Assembly (NCBI GenBank): GCA_021613535.1
Contig: CP075497.1
Span: 806,001 to 870,000, forward strand
Origin: Adineta vaga
Lineage: Eukaryota; Rotifera
Reading direction: 5' to 3'
DNA length: 64,000 nucleotides
The notes under the pieces are model-generated. The model was not told the origin of the DNA. It did no database searches and saw nothing but the letters and a program-made list of their open reading frames with translations. Shown here in pieces: positions 25,083 to 36,170 of the stretch (position 1 is the first letter of the stretch; each line of letters begins with the position of its first letter). A program made the translations under genes and the position numbers.

Positions 25083-27031
25083 CAACATGTTTCAAATACG
25101 GGTATTGATCGACAAATTGTACCGTTTATTTCTGCAACGTATAATCTAATTAAACTTAACCCGAAACGGCAAGATCAAGTGAAGATTGAAAAAGAACGAA
25201 TTAGACGCAGTTTGATTTCCGGCAAAGATAATAATGACGATGATATATTGAATTTTGATGATGTAACCAACGCCGTTGTAACCGTAGTCAATCCATGTGA
25301 TAATCGAACTGATTTCGAAAAAAATACATCAATTTCTCCAGTACTTGTAGTTAAAAACAATTACTCACCTTAAAGTAGCATCATTGATGGATTTACATTG
25401 AACAAAGAACAAAAAGCTGCATTCTTGATAATAACAAGTCATCTCGATAGTGATAGTCAATGTCGTACAGGTATTTCCATGAAGTAAATCATTACTTCTT
25501 TGATTCAATAATCTATTTTAGGTGACAATAATGGTCAACTCATTATGTGTATACCTGGATGCGCAAACTTGCACCTACTGGAATTGCAGCTGCTAATCGA
25601 TGGTATGACAATTCATTCATTTTTGGGTGAACGACGTAATTCACGAAAGCCACGTACCATCAAACCAGGCGATTCCAAACTTGAAAACGAATGGAGACCT
25701 GTTGAATACCTTTTAATTGATGAAATGAGTATGGTTGGCTTAACATTATTAGGAAAACTCAATAGAATCATCTGTTCTGCCAAACATGTCGATCCTCAAG
25801 TTCCATTTAGTGGTGTAAACATCATTTTCTTTGGTAATTATTTACAATATCGACCAGTCTATGATTCACCATTGCATACTGATTTTTCATTACCATCAAA
25901 AAAGAAACAAGGAAAAATACCATCTGAAAAAGAAATTCAACAGCATGTTTCACGGTCTTTAATTCTTCAAATGAATTGTGTGGTCAAACTTACACAACAG
26001 ATGCTAATAGAAGATACACGATATCTTCAATTACTCGATCGGCTTCGTCATGGACAATGCAATTATGACGATTATGACTTATTGCAAACACGAGTTGTTG
26101 GACAACCATCAATAGAATCTTTACATGATTCACTATGGAACAAAGTAAATCAACTTTTTCATATAAAGAAAGAACTATTTTAATCTTTTTTAGGCTCCTA
26201 TTCTCGCGTTTCGAAATGAAGTTCGCACACAAATAAATAACAAAGCTGCAATTCACAATGCAACACAGATGGGTCATCCACCGATGGCATGTGTTGCTCA
26301 AGATACTTGTAAAGGCAAAGCAATTGAAGATCCAACATTGCGTAAAAAATGATTAGAATTATCTGATAGCAAGACAGAGCATTTACCTGGTCTATTACCT
26401 TTTGTACCAGATATGCCTGTTATTTTAACGCAAAATATTGCTACAGAATTAGGTCTTATCAATGGCATAAATGGAGTATTTCGACAATTAGTATATCACG
26501 AAGATTCGGTATCAACAGGAAATTTATCAGAAATGTTTCCGAATACTACACACTATATTCGTCGACCAATATATGCTTTAATCGAGATTGCTAAATCGAA
26601 GATTGAATGCAAACTTCAAGATCTTCAACCAAAACTTATACCAATTCCACTTATAGAACAAACATTTCAAGTTGACGTTGCTGATCTTATTCCAAAAGAT
26701 AAGAAACCAAAATCAAATCAAAAGACAATTCTATCAATTAAACGATCTGCATTACCGCTTGTACCTGCTTATTGTATTACAACACAAAAGTCAAGGTCAA
26801 ACATTGAGCAAAGTGGTTATTGATTTAAAATTACCAAATGAAACGGATGATATTGCAGCAGTCTACGTGCCATTATCTCGTGTAAAACGTTTGGTCGATT
26901 TAGCTATTCTACGACCATTTGATTATAAAGTTTTGCTGATGAAACCATCTAAATCTCAGGTTAACGAAATGGAAAGACTGGATCAACTGTTTTTGAATAC
27001 GCGATCACGTTTTTCGGAATGGCTTCAATGA
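25083..27031 (+). pseudogene. PIF1-like helicase (Helitron-type context possible), multiply disabled
   Basis: Open pieces: 25083-25370 (VSNTGIDRQIVPF), then an in-frame TAA at 25371-25373, LNKEQKAAFL up to a GT at about 25470, a ~50 bp intron ending before 25522, and LIDEMSMVGL (Walker B region, about 25710-25740). The segment that should hold Walker A and the following ~50 residues is missing: sequence jumps from LIMCIPGC straight to DGMTIHSFL, with a frame-shifted remnant of the APTGIAAA block between. After a second 49 bp intron (about 26145-26193), LAFRNEVRTQINNKAAI continues to an in-frame TGA at 26350-26352, then MPVILTQNIATELGLINGINGVF. A further frameshift near 26795 moves HKSQGQTL and the C-terminus to another frame, ending at 27031. 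It cannot bind ATP as it stands. PIF1 copies like this occur in Helitrons and as host genes; no Rep domain is seen here. Confidence 0.75.
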
Positions 27032-27725
27032 ATCATACATTCAATAAGTGAGCTCTTACTGCTTTTATCAATTTGTACAATAGACAATTTGCATTTTCCA
27101 TAAATTTCATTATCTTTCATTGAATTATGGAATTTCTACATTTGAATGTTCTTTAACACCGAGATGATTTTACTTTCTGAATATGTTGTCTATATTTACA
27201 CAGTAATTGATTTTTTTCTGCTCATTTTGCTTTGTTTCTATCAAACAAGTAACGCTCGTCGTGCTGATTCACTCAATCCTCGACTGTGGAGAACAGGTAT
27301 TTCTAGTTAGACCCAATAGTGAAACGAATTGATCCGCCAACTTACCATACGAGAAAACCGCTCCAATCTTACTCCTGAAATGTGTAGTAACCTTCGAAAA
27401 CAAAATAATAACTTTTTCTATAAAACAATCTCGCCCAACACCCCCCACCCACGTCCATACACCCACCCACAGTGTCACCCAACACCCCCACCCCCCTTCA
27501 CAACTCTCTCACTAGACCTAGACCCATCCTACTATCAGTTTTCAACGTTTGCGATCATTTTTTTAAAAAATGTTTTTTTGACCTTCGACCCTGACACAAA
27601 CAAATTTACGACCTATTTTATTTCATATGACCCTCCTTACAGTCGAGTGAACTACATGAAAATAAAAAATAACCGAGCGTCTTTCTAAATGCCATAAACT
27701 AAGACAATGATCAAAATTAATGGGA
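27032..27725. other. Intergenic with C-rich telomere-like tract
   Basis: No gene supported. From about 27436 to 27500 the forward strand is dominated by CACCC and CCCAC runs (ACACCCACCCACAGTG). This is the only strongly C-rich tract in the window without an obvious facing G-rich arm. Confidence 0.5.
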
Positions 27726-30356
27726 TTACAGGATACAATTATCCAAATTAATAAGTGAAAACAAAATGTATGTATTAATAATATCAGTATTATCTATTTT
27801 CTCATTGTTGATTGGTATCAAAGATGTGTCAAGAGTAATCACTTTGATGTCTGGATAAAGATTGTTTGTTTCCGGATGAAGACTATCGAAAATAAGTTGC
27901 GTAGCATTACCATTCACGAATTTGATGAATTCACAACCAGGATTCAATTGAATACGTACGTACTTTTGTTTTGGATCGTTATGGATATCCATAATTGTTT
28001 TCAAGAAATTTTGTATTTTCTTATTCAATATTTGTAATGGTAATGGAAAGTGTGAATATCCATAATTATCAATTACATGATAATTACATCGTTTAAAATC
28101 ATTTAAAACTTCACTGTTATTCCGATACTTCGTGATATCTAATGTTGTTAAATTATGTTCAGAAGCTAAATTGAGAAAACAATTAAATTGTTCAAAACCT
28201 TTTGGCCATTGCAGAACCGGTTTCATGATTCTTGGAAAACCATTTTTGTTTGGTGGGATTTTAAAAGAATTGATTATTGTTTGTATACTATGCCAATGCA
28301 ATTGTTTATTTGCTTCGCTCGCTAATCGATCAATAACTGGTTTAAGATGATTAGGTATCATTTTTGGAATTAATATATCATAACCGAGTTCTGCAAGCAT
28401 AGGAACCGATACTAAGCGTGGAAGTGGAGATAGACGAAAAGTAAGACCAATATGTGTGCCCATTGTATTGACTACATTTGGTACAGATAAATAACCGATC
28501 ACAGAAAACTCATTTGGTTTTGGTAGATTTCCTTGCATCTTTGAACGATAGTGATATTCTTCAATAATTCCCATTATACCAGGACTGTCGAATGTAACAG
28601 CAAATGAAAGAGTTTGCTGCTTGAATAATGTTTCATTAGCAACAAGAAATTCTGCAATAGCTCCACCTAGTGAATGGCCTGTATGCCATAGAATACCTGT
28701 TCGACCCGTTTCATTTTTATCTCGAATTTCATTAGTGAATTGTCGTGCTATACGAAATTGTTCGGGGGTTTTACGAAGAAATAATTGATAATCAGCCAAA
28801 AGTGAAGCCGTATTGATATCAAAAGTCGTTCCTCGATGGGCAATTACCACTTCGTTTGTTGGTTTATGTTGAACTGCTATACCATAGTAACCACTGTTAT
28901 CTGTATCGTCACGTTCAGCAATAAAAGACCAAGAAGGAAGTAGAGATAAACGACCTTTACAATATGTAACACCACTTAATTCGGCAAATTCCAAATGAGT
29001 TGGCCAAATGTCCATGAATAATCCTGATGATGTTTTCGTAATTTCTCCATATTTTTCATCTTTTTGTGATATTTTTTTATTATAAATCGACTCCAACGTA
29101 TCGAGATAATCAATCTTTATAAAAGGAAGCCATTGGATTTTGCAGTTTTTGTATACTTTATTTCTAGGCGCTTCATCGTCTTCTGCTGTGGCTAATTCCA
29201 CCTCTTTAATAAATTCCTTCTTCTGTATATTTAAATCTTCTTGTGAATATTCACCAAGTATATTTCGTGCACATATAAGATAGTATTTATTATGAAGCTC
29301 AAATTTATTTGGTGTTATTGAACTGCTAAAACTAGCGATGGCTTCCTTATATTTTTCATGATAATACAAGTACAAGCCATGTGCGAGATATAATTTTCCA
29401 AGTGTGTTGCTATGTTGTTTCAAAATAGCTTCATATTTACTCGAAAACTGATTTCTTGATTTATATTTATCGATAAGTTGCAAGAGAGTTTCTGTTGCAT
29501 TCGGATATTGACCACATTTCGACATAAAAACTTCTGTTGCTAGAATCTCTTCAAATGTTGCTTCATCTTTCGGTGTTAAATAACGTAGTGGTGCAATCCA
29601 TTGATATCGATCATACGAAACTGGATTTTCATATTTAAAAATTATTCCTCCTATTATACCTGATAATAGTGAAGTGATTGTGAACCATGTGCACCAAATA
29701 ATGAGAAATCTCATTATTCGATTACCAGATATTTCGATACCAAACAGCTTGAATCCGATTGTATTCTTTGCTAAGACTGTAAATACAACCAAAGTGAGAA
29801 ACATGTCGGACATTTGTATTTTCATAAAATATTCATGGCTGGTCTCTTTGCACCAAGTAAAATTTGTAAAATACCAAATCCAACCAGACCAAAAAAGGGC
29901 AGTCGGCAATAAAAGAGACAAATATATCAATATATTCCAACCAGATCTGAAATTGTCATCTGAGAAGAATGACAACATAAGTGATAGAGGAAAATAGAAG
30001 ATTGAAACCATTGTGATTGCAGGATTATGTTCATTCAATGCACGGCGCACAAAATATATAACCACTCCAAAAAAGACGGTCATCACTAGTAAAAGTATTC
30101 CAACTAAAAAGCGCTTGCAAATGTAAAGTACGCATGCTCCAATAATTATAACCATGTAAATAGCCCAATCTGAGGCTAAATTGAGAGGTATCAGCCATTC
30201 CAGTGAGTTGAACAGAACAATAAAAATAAGTAAAGGAAAGGTGGCAGGTAATCTTTCTACTTCATTAAGTTTAATTTTACGTTTATAATGATATACGGCT
30301 GCACATGAACTAGAGACGATTGAACAGACACAGAGCCCTGTTCCTATATATATCAT
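27726..30356 (-). CDS. Multi-pass membrane protein with class 3 lipase domain
   Basis: A single uninterrupted exon of 876 codons on the reverse strand. The first ~250 residues contain seven or eight hydrophobic helices (LLIFIVLFNSLEWLIPL, LVGILLLVMTVFFGVVIYF and others). A cytoplasmic region with short helical, TPR-like content follows (~300-390), then an alpha/beta-hydrolase domain: VVIAHRGT near residue 500, the nucleophile elbow GHSLGG near 560 with the Ser as catalytic candidate, and TFDSPGIMG. This matches lipase class 3 / DUF2974 enzymes, which hydrolyse acylglycerols or phospholipids; membrane anchoring suggests a substrate in the bilayer. No introns, stops or frameshifts, so it looks functional. 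Its 5' side abuts a repeat-rich region. The substrate is unknown. Confidence 0.85.
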   Translation of the reverse strand: MIYIGTGLCVCSIVSSSCAAVYHYKRKIKLNEVERLPATFPLLIFIVLFNSLEWLIPLNLASDWAIYMVIIIGACVLYICKRFLVGILLLVMTVFFGVVIYFVRRALNEHNPAITMVSIFYFPLSLMLSFFSDDNFRSGWNILIYLSLLLPTALFWSGWIWYFTNFTWCKETSHEYFMKIQMSDMFLTLVVFTVLAKNTIGFKLFGIEISGNRIMRFLIIWCTWFTITSLLSGIIGGIIFKYENPVSYDRYQWIAPLRYLTPKDEATFEEILATEVFMSKCGQYPNATETLLQLIDKYKSRNQFSSKYEAILKQHSNTLGKLYLAHGLYLYYHEKYKEAIASFSSSITPNKFELHNKYYLICARNILGEYSQEDLNIQKKEFIKEVELATAEDDEAPRNKVYKNCKIQWLPFIKIDYLDTLESIYNKKISQKDEKYGEITKTSSGLFMDIWPTHLEFAELSGVTYCKGRLSLLPSWSFIAERDDTDNSGYYGIAVQHKPTNEVVIAHRGTTFDINTASLLADYQLFLRKTPEQFRIARQFTNEIRDKNETGRTGILWHTGHSLGGAIAEFLVANETLFKQQTLSFAVTFDSPGIMGIIEEYHYRSKMQGNLPKPNEFSVIGYLSVPNVVNTMGTHIGLTFRLSPLPRLVSVPMLAELGYDILIPKMIPNHLKPVIDRLASEANKQLHWHSIQTIINSFKIPPNKNGFPRIMKPVLQWPKGFEQFNCFLNLASEHNLTTLDITKYRNNSEVLNDFKRCNYHVIDNYGYSHFPLPLQILNKKIQNFLKTIMDIHNDPKQKYVRIQLNPGCEFIKFVNGNATQLIFDSLHPETNNLYPDIKVITLDTSLIPINNEKIDNTDIINTYILFSLINLDNCIL

Positions 30357-30844
30357 TGATCTTCAAACAGAATAAATAATAATTATTAATAATTTTAAGA
30401 CTATTCAGATGAAATTATTGATATACGTGGCAAAATGAATATGAATGTTCATCGTTATATAAACTAGGAATGCAATAGAGACGGTCACCGTCTACTGGTG
30501 CCACCAGTTACTGGTGAATCAGTCAATACACTAGAAAACTAGGATAACAACTAAGTTTATTCATTATCTGGAGGTATTGATATTGAAAAGACACGGTCGT
30601 GTTAATAAACTGACTCACTATGCATACTCTGTAAAAAAAAAGAGGTGCCATACTGAACTACAAAGGTCCTAGATTTAGGTACCATTTAGAGAACCTTTTA
30701 ATACTCCAGCGTAATCCGGTTTTATCCAAAACTTTTTTCGATTTCTGTAGAAATGGTTTTCACTCTCTAGAAAACAGCTCGCTTCAGTCGCTTTAATATT
30801 ACCTTCCACTGTCTATTAGTTCTATATCTGATTACTTATATTTC

Positions 30845-30980
30845 TCGAGGGTGTGGGTGGGTGAGCGTGTGTGGGTGTGAATGTGTGTATATCATCGTCA
30901 CTTTCATATGCATTCTCACACATAGCCATAGCCACAGCCACAGCCACAGCCACACCACACCCACCCACACCCACACCCTC
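30845..30980. repeat. Large telomere-like hairpin (TGTGGG/CCCACA)
   Basis: The left side reads CGAGGGTGTGGGTGGGTG; the right side ends CACCCACACCCACACCCTC, its near reverse complement. Between them are TGTG-rich and (CCACAG)n stretches (five CACAGC units). Largest of the telomere-like palindromes here. Confidence 0.7.
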
Positions 30981-30984
30981 AATT

Positions 30985-31208
30985 GCTTGCGAACTTGTGT
31001 TGGGCCTAAAACTGGTTGTGTTGAACTCAGAGTTTCATTCTGTATCGAGTGATGTAAGTCTCGAGGGGTATCATCGCAGGCAAGAATCTGAGTGTGGGTA
31101 TGATAATCTTTTGTCTCGATAGTTTATGTAGAAAACTACATAATTCGATAGAGAATAAAATTCTGAGTTCAACACAACCATTTTTAGACTCAGCACAAGT
31201 TCTCAAGC
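30985..31208. repeat. Foldback repeat with 57 bp arms
   Basis: Arms 30985-31041 and 31152-31208 are inverted copies with a handful of mismatches (left starts GCTTGCGAACTTGTGTTGGG; right ends CACAAGTTCTCAAGC). It begins four bases after the telomere-like hairpin. No coding capacity. Confidence 0.7.
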
Positions 31209-31330
31209 GAATCCGGACAAGAAATACTCGAATATGGTGCTAACTTTACTGAGGTACTCAAACCACCTATAAGCGAAGGAAAATATAATCAAAAAGACGT
31301 TGAATTGAATCATATTCAGAGGATGCTTCC

Positions 31331-32033
31331 TATTCCAAAAAGTATCACATTCCTGCATTTCGTGCAATTGCATATCCAGCTTGAATAGTTAAAAGATCAT
31401 CATCGAGATTTGAAGAATTGCACACGGAATTCCTGCATTTCCTGCAATTCCTACACATTCCTGCAATTCCGGCAATTGCATGACCAGCTAGAAGAGCTAA
31501 ATGACGATGCGTCGAGCTTTAAATATTCGCACGCGGAGGTCTCGATTTTTGCTTTTGAGGCTGTATGGGAGATGTTGTTAAGTTAAGGTGAATGATATTG
31601 TCTAATAGGTGCAGATATGCGGAATGGAAGGGTTTAGAAATCGGTTGGGTAGAGTTTGTTTGGTGGATTAATGACTTAAGTCGTTTTTGTGAGTGTTATG
31701 AGCAGGGTATGCTCTTCCTACTGAGCAGACTCTCCGTCACACCCTCACTTTGTGATTTGCCCACTGTGCACACCCTCACCCTAGATTTCTAGGCCGATCA
31801 TTTAGTTCTTCTAGTTAAATATGCAATTGCAGGAAATGCAGGAATTCCGTGTGCAATTCTTCAAATCTCGATGATGATCTTTTAACTATTCAAGCTGGAT
31901 ATGCAATTGCAGGAAATGCTGCAAAGTGCAGGAATTCCGCGTGCAATTCAATAGATTTCTCGGCTGATTATTTAGTTATTCCAGTTAAATATGCAATTGC
32001 AGGAAATGCAGGAATATGGTACTTTTGGGAATA
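31331..32033. repeat. 703 bp foldback element with internal GCAATTGCAGGAAATGC units
   Basis: The outer ends are inverted (TATTCCAAAAAGTATCAC at the left; GTACTTTTGGGAATA at the right). A unit of about 90 bp containing CTCGATGATGATCTTTTAAC and GCAATTGCAGGAAATGC occurs inverted in the left arm (31340-31490) and direct in the right (31815-32030), with partial extra copies. The centre holds a C-rich telomere-like stretch near 31735-31790. Short ORFs across it are repeat translations. Confidence 0.65.
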
Positions 32034-32627
32034 GAATGACTGCTCATTTTTGGTCGTTTAAAACAGTTTAGTGTTGTCACAGAATTTCGTAGCAAACAAT
32101 ACTTCAGTATAAAACTATTTTCGAATGCCTAGAACCATTACATATAAGTTAGCGATCGTTATGCAGATCAATGGTGTCAGATAGAGCCATTTAAAATTTT
32201 CGAAACAGTTTTTTATTACTAATGGTTCTTAATAAAAGATATATTGATCACATCTTGAGAGTATTTTAGTGTATCGCTTTTTAACCTATCTAACACTGTT
32301 TGATGGTTCGTGAGCAAACGAGTACAACTTTAAAAGGTTTTGAATCTATGCGAAAATCTAAAATAGTTCTGTGCAACGCAGTTTTTTACAGACTAGTTTA
32401 TCAATTCTCACTTTTACATTCTTACCCATGCCTTAGGTAGATAGGTGGATAGAGAGAGGGATCGATAGAATAAACTTCTTTCATTTAATACAATTGAGAG
32501 GATGTGAAATATGATAAAAGAGAAAGCATTTAAAACCAAGCTTTTGAGTTTATCTTATTGGGTTGTTCGTGATTGTTAATCTAAAATCATCGAAAAAGGG
32601 TCAGTTTTTTTTCTTTTGTAAGCATTG
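32034..32627. other. Intergenic, nothing recognised
   Basis: About 590 bp between the foldback element and the small reverse-strand gene. AT-rich; no repeat arms or ORFs of note. Confidence 0.4.
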
Positions 32628-32921
32628 TTATTCGTGCAGCATTAGTGGTGACAGAGGCCTAGCACGTTGCTCGACACGAACCATAAATCCGACTTGAAGT
32701 TCTATCAGCTTTTGTTCTGCCAATGCGACCAACTCCGGTGGACCTCGAAAATAAATGCCAACTCCGACAACAGCTACAAGACTAAAACTGATTATCATAC
32801 GTCTAATGGTTCCATCATGGTTCAATTCGACAGTTAATGATTGGAAAAAACCAATGTTCTTCTTTTTTTCTAGTGCTTGTAGCACTGACGACTCGATGTT
32901 CGCATTTATGAAGCTATCCAT
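32628..32921 (-). CDS. Small predicted membrane protein, family not recognised
   Basis: 97 codons from the ATG at 32921; the frame is open further upstream but that part is low-complexity and precedes a transposon end. There is one hydrophobic segment near the middle (MIISFSLVAVVGVGIYF), preceded by a charged amphipathic region (LQALEKKKNIGFFQSL) and followed by an amphipathic stretch (LVALAEQKLIELQ). Composition is protein-like rather than random. The terminal repeat of a 2.5 kb element starts 47 bp upstream of the ATG, so its promoter may have been displaced. No function is proposed. Confidence 0.45.
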   Translation of the reverse strand: MDSFINANIESSVLQALEKKKNIGFFQSLTVELNHDGTIRRMIISFSLVAVVGVGIYFRGPPELVALAEQKLIELQVGFMVRVEQRARPLSPLMLHE

Positions 32922-32967
32922 GGATATATTTATAATATTGAATCTGAAATTTAACTTTATTTTAAAC

Positions 32968-35455
32968 AAAGGAGCGGACGGATGAGCCCAAGAATTAGTC
33001 CATCTACATTTTTCCTATTAACTCCTTATGAATTTTATACCATAAGAAAGAGCTTGTGAATATGAGCTATTTGATATCAAATTGCTGGGATTTCGATCCA
33101 TTTTTGGATAAGTATAGCCACCCACAAAAAACGTCATTTTTTGACAACTTATTAAGAATTTTTATTTTTATTGGAAACTCTAATTTATAGGCAAAATGCA
33201 AGATAAAATAACAGTTGGCGTAGTATTAGCACCAGGGGTGAGCTGAGCCCTCTAAAATGAAAATCCTGGTACCGCCTGTAACCTAGTCAGTGATTTGCAT
33301 GGTCCTTGATCAGTGCTTTAATTCTATGTATGAATCGTTGGTACACCATTTATTTTCATAAGACAAAAACCCGATAGAATGACTGGTACTATACGAATAT
33401 TTGCTATATGTCTGTTTTCTACTTTTCTTACAAGAGATATTTGAATAGAAAATTCGAAGCTACCAAGATTCTCATTCAGCACGTTTGATAGCCCGCGAAA
33501 AGAGTCACTATTTTACCAAAACGGATGCCGGATTCGAATCTGACATGCGTTTTGGTATAAAAATGACTCTTTATGACAGAGACTGGTGGTATCAGTACCG
33601 TACTGGGACGAGACGGTATAAAAAAAAAAGAAGTAGGGCAGTACGGTATACGGTATGGAAGGACTATACCGCACTGCCGCGTCTCCATCAGAGGGAGCCT
33701 TCTAACTATTATTTTCGAAGACATCTATTATATTATTTTCATTCGCGTTATATATTGAAAGAGCTTTAGCAAAGCTAATCATGTCCCAGTCTCTTATCCG
33801 CATCTGTTTGAATTTCTTATCATTTTATTGATAATGAACTACACTTAATTATACCCCAGAAAATCATATAAAGATGTTTAAGAGACATTGTCATTGTCGT
33901 GTATTAACGACCAGTTGATGTCAACAATTGCTGCAAGAGAACGGGTTTATCACTTGCTTTTTTTCTCGTGAATGTTATTGTTAAATGAAAAGTGCAATCG
34001 TCAAACGATTCAACATTTTTTAGAACCTAATGAGACTTGAAATATTATTCTCAAAAATCAAAATTACGAAAACGCATGCAATTATTTGCTAATAATCATT
34101 TGATTTTCTGTGAGGCTCGATATACATGGTATTTCTGCAAAAAATATCGACTTTTACTTCACAGAAGAACTGCTTTACAAGGAGTTCGTATATTTCATGT
34201 AGCACTATGCTTCTTAATAAACATAACTGCGAATCGTCTGATCGAAAAACTATCTAATTTTACTTTCATCTGAGACCTCATCATTTTCGAAAAATTTGAT
34301 TGCTGTACATAATCATCCGAACACTGTTTAATACGTTAATTCGCATTCCTAAGAAAGAAAAGATCGATTAGTTCAAAAAATATATAAAAATGTTCAATCA
34401 TTTACTATGATAATGGTTTCGCGGTCAGATATTGGCAAGTCAACGGCTTTTTGACCCAAGCCAAGTAAAAATCGATAGGGTGTGGGTGTGGTTGTAGATG
34501 ATAAGCTAGTCCTCACCTTCATCAACACCCACACCCACACCCACACCCTAGTTTATTCTATTGTTCTTAGTTCAAAACTTTATATAGTTTTACTCTCGGA
34601 ATTAGTACTGGAGTACATGAAACATTTGTGTATATTTATATGGTTCTGAACTTGACTTGTCCATGTTTTGTTTCCGTAAAACTGCGCAACGTTGTATATA
34701 AATTGATAAATTTATGTGTTCTTGACATTCTTTCTTACGTATGCGCTGATAATTTATTTTATATTTTGTTGTCAGCATCCACTGGAAAAGTATTCTCTAT
34801 ATGATTCAATAACTCAATAAAACAGATCATAACGGCTTCGGAGAAAACATATAAGAAATTTTCTGGAGGTACGGTACGGTATGATGCGAGTGAAAGCGGT
34901 ACACGGTACGAGACGGTATCAAATTTTTGCAATACCGCCGGTCTCTGCTTTATGCTAAAGTGTGCAGAAGAAGAGCGAAAAAAGTAGCAAAGTAGCGGTA
35001 TTAAAAATGTGAAACACGATGAAACTACCGGGATTTCAATAATAGGGATTTTTGTTGATTATTTTTTGCGTCATAAATAGATTAGTATAGATTCAATACG
35101 ATTTTTTCGTAATTTATCTGATTTTATATCCACACAGAGTTTTTCAGCATATTAGAGACCCTCTTTCTGGATACTAAAGATAAGGATGGTTCTGATTATT
35201 TGTATCTCGAGAGTACGACGAGGTAGACAGTCTGTCGGTCACGTCTGTGGGAAGGGGGAAGGGCGTACAAACTTCTGCCCTTAAACACTTCAACACTCTC
35301 TTTCAGGTCGTGTTTCACAAAATGGATCGAAATCCCAGCAATTTGATATCAAATTGCTCATCTTCACAAGCTTTTTCTTATGGTATAAAATTCATAAGGA
35401 GTTAATAGGAAAAATGTAGATGGACTAATTCTTGGGCTCATCCGTCCGCTCCTTT
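32968..35455. mobile_element. 2.49 kb non-autonomous element with 137 bp terminal inverted repeats
   Basis: Arms 32968-33104 and 35319-35455 are inverted copies of equal length (outer end AAAGGAGCGGACGGATGAGC). The 2.2 kb interior has no transposase ORF. It contains several nested features: GGTAC/GGTAT-rich segments near 33580-33680 and 34866-34950 that are mutually inverted, a telomere-like hairpin at 34475-34551, and a dispersed repeat next to the right arm (35128-35310). No clear target duplication was identified. Superfamily unknown. Confidence 0.7.
34475..34551. repeat. Telomere-like hairpin inside the 2.5 kb element
   Basis: ATAGGGTGTGGGTGTGG at the left is the inverse of CACACCCACACCCTAG at the right, with a spacer of about 35 bases. 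Same family as the islands at 8341 and 30845. Confidence 0.65.
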
Positions 35456-35790
35456 CGATTAATTACCCACATAGGAAAAGGATAAAAACCACGATTAATA
35501 TAAATCGCTGACAGTCGCAGTTATTTCTGGAGGATTGTTATCCATTCCTTGGAATAACTAATTTTATTTCCACTATAGAAGATTGGAGAAAGTACCCTTA
35601 GGCGGGCATTTTAGGAGCCCTAATTTGTCTTAATAAACTCGTAAGCCAGTTTCCAGCGGTAGAGATGCACAAGATAATTCCTTGCAAATACTTACTAGAT
35701 AAGAGGACACGAGATCTTTGTAGTTCTCACACATTAAATTTTTATTCGATGCACTGTGGTATCAGAAAATCGCGATTAATAGTGGCGATA

Positions 35791-35973
35791 CACTGAACAA
35801 AATAAGGGTTTATAAGTTTCCAACGTATAATAAACCTTTTTTCCGTTTATCAACTACCTGATAAACGAATAAAAGGTTTATGCTTTGGTCACAAACGGTT
35901 TAAAGAGGGTTAATTATACGTTGCAATTTCATAAAAGATTTTACCGTTTCTCATTTTTTGGATATTTTCAGTG
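35791..35973. mobile_element. 183 bp TA-flanked MITE
   Basis: Ends CACTGA and TCAGTG with TA immediately outside each. Inside, ATAAGGGTTTATAAGTTTCC and a TAAAAGATTTTACC / TTATACGTTGCAATTTC pair are partly complementary. It resembles a degenerate Tc1/mariner-type MITE. A similar AGGGTTTATAGGG block near 38440 may be another fragment. Confidence 0.45.
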
Positions 35974-36170
35974 TATAGGCCCTTGTGACGGCACTATCCT
36001 TGCCATCTCTATTTCCTCTTTTCTTCTCTTATGTGCTTATGCTCTCTTTATTGATTATTGTCTATTATTTCTTAATATTATTTGTTATCTATTGATTGTT
36101 AGCACGCTATTCATTATTTATTCTTCTTCTTCTTCTACACATATGTATCTTTATTGTTATCGCTGACTGT

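Noticed and set aside
30861-31122. ORFs across the telomere-like hairpin
   Set aside because: They are translations of the CACAGC/CCCACA repeat (His-Ser and Ala-Thr runs).
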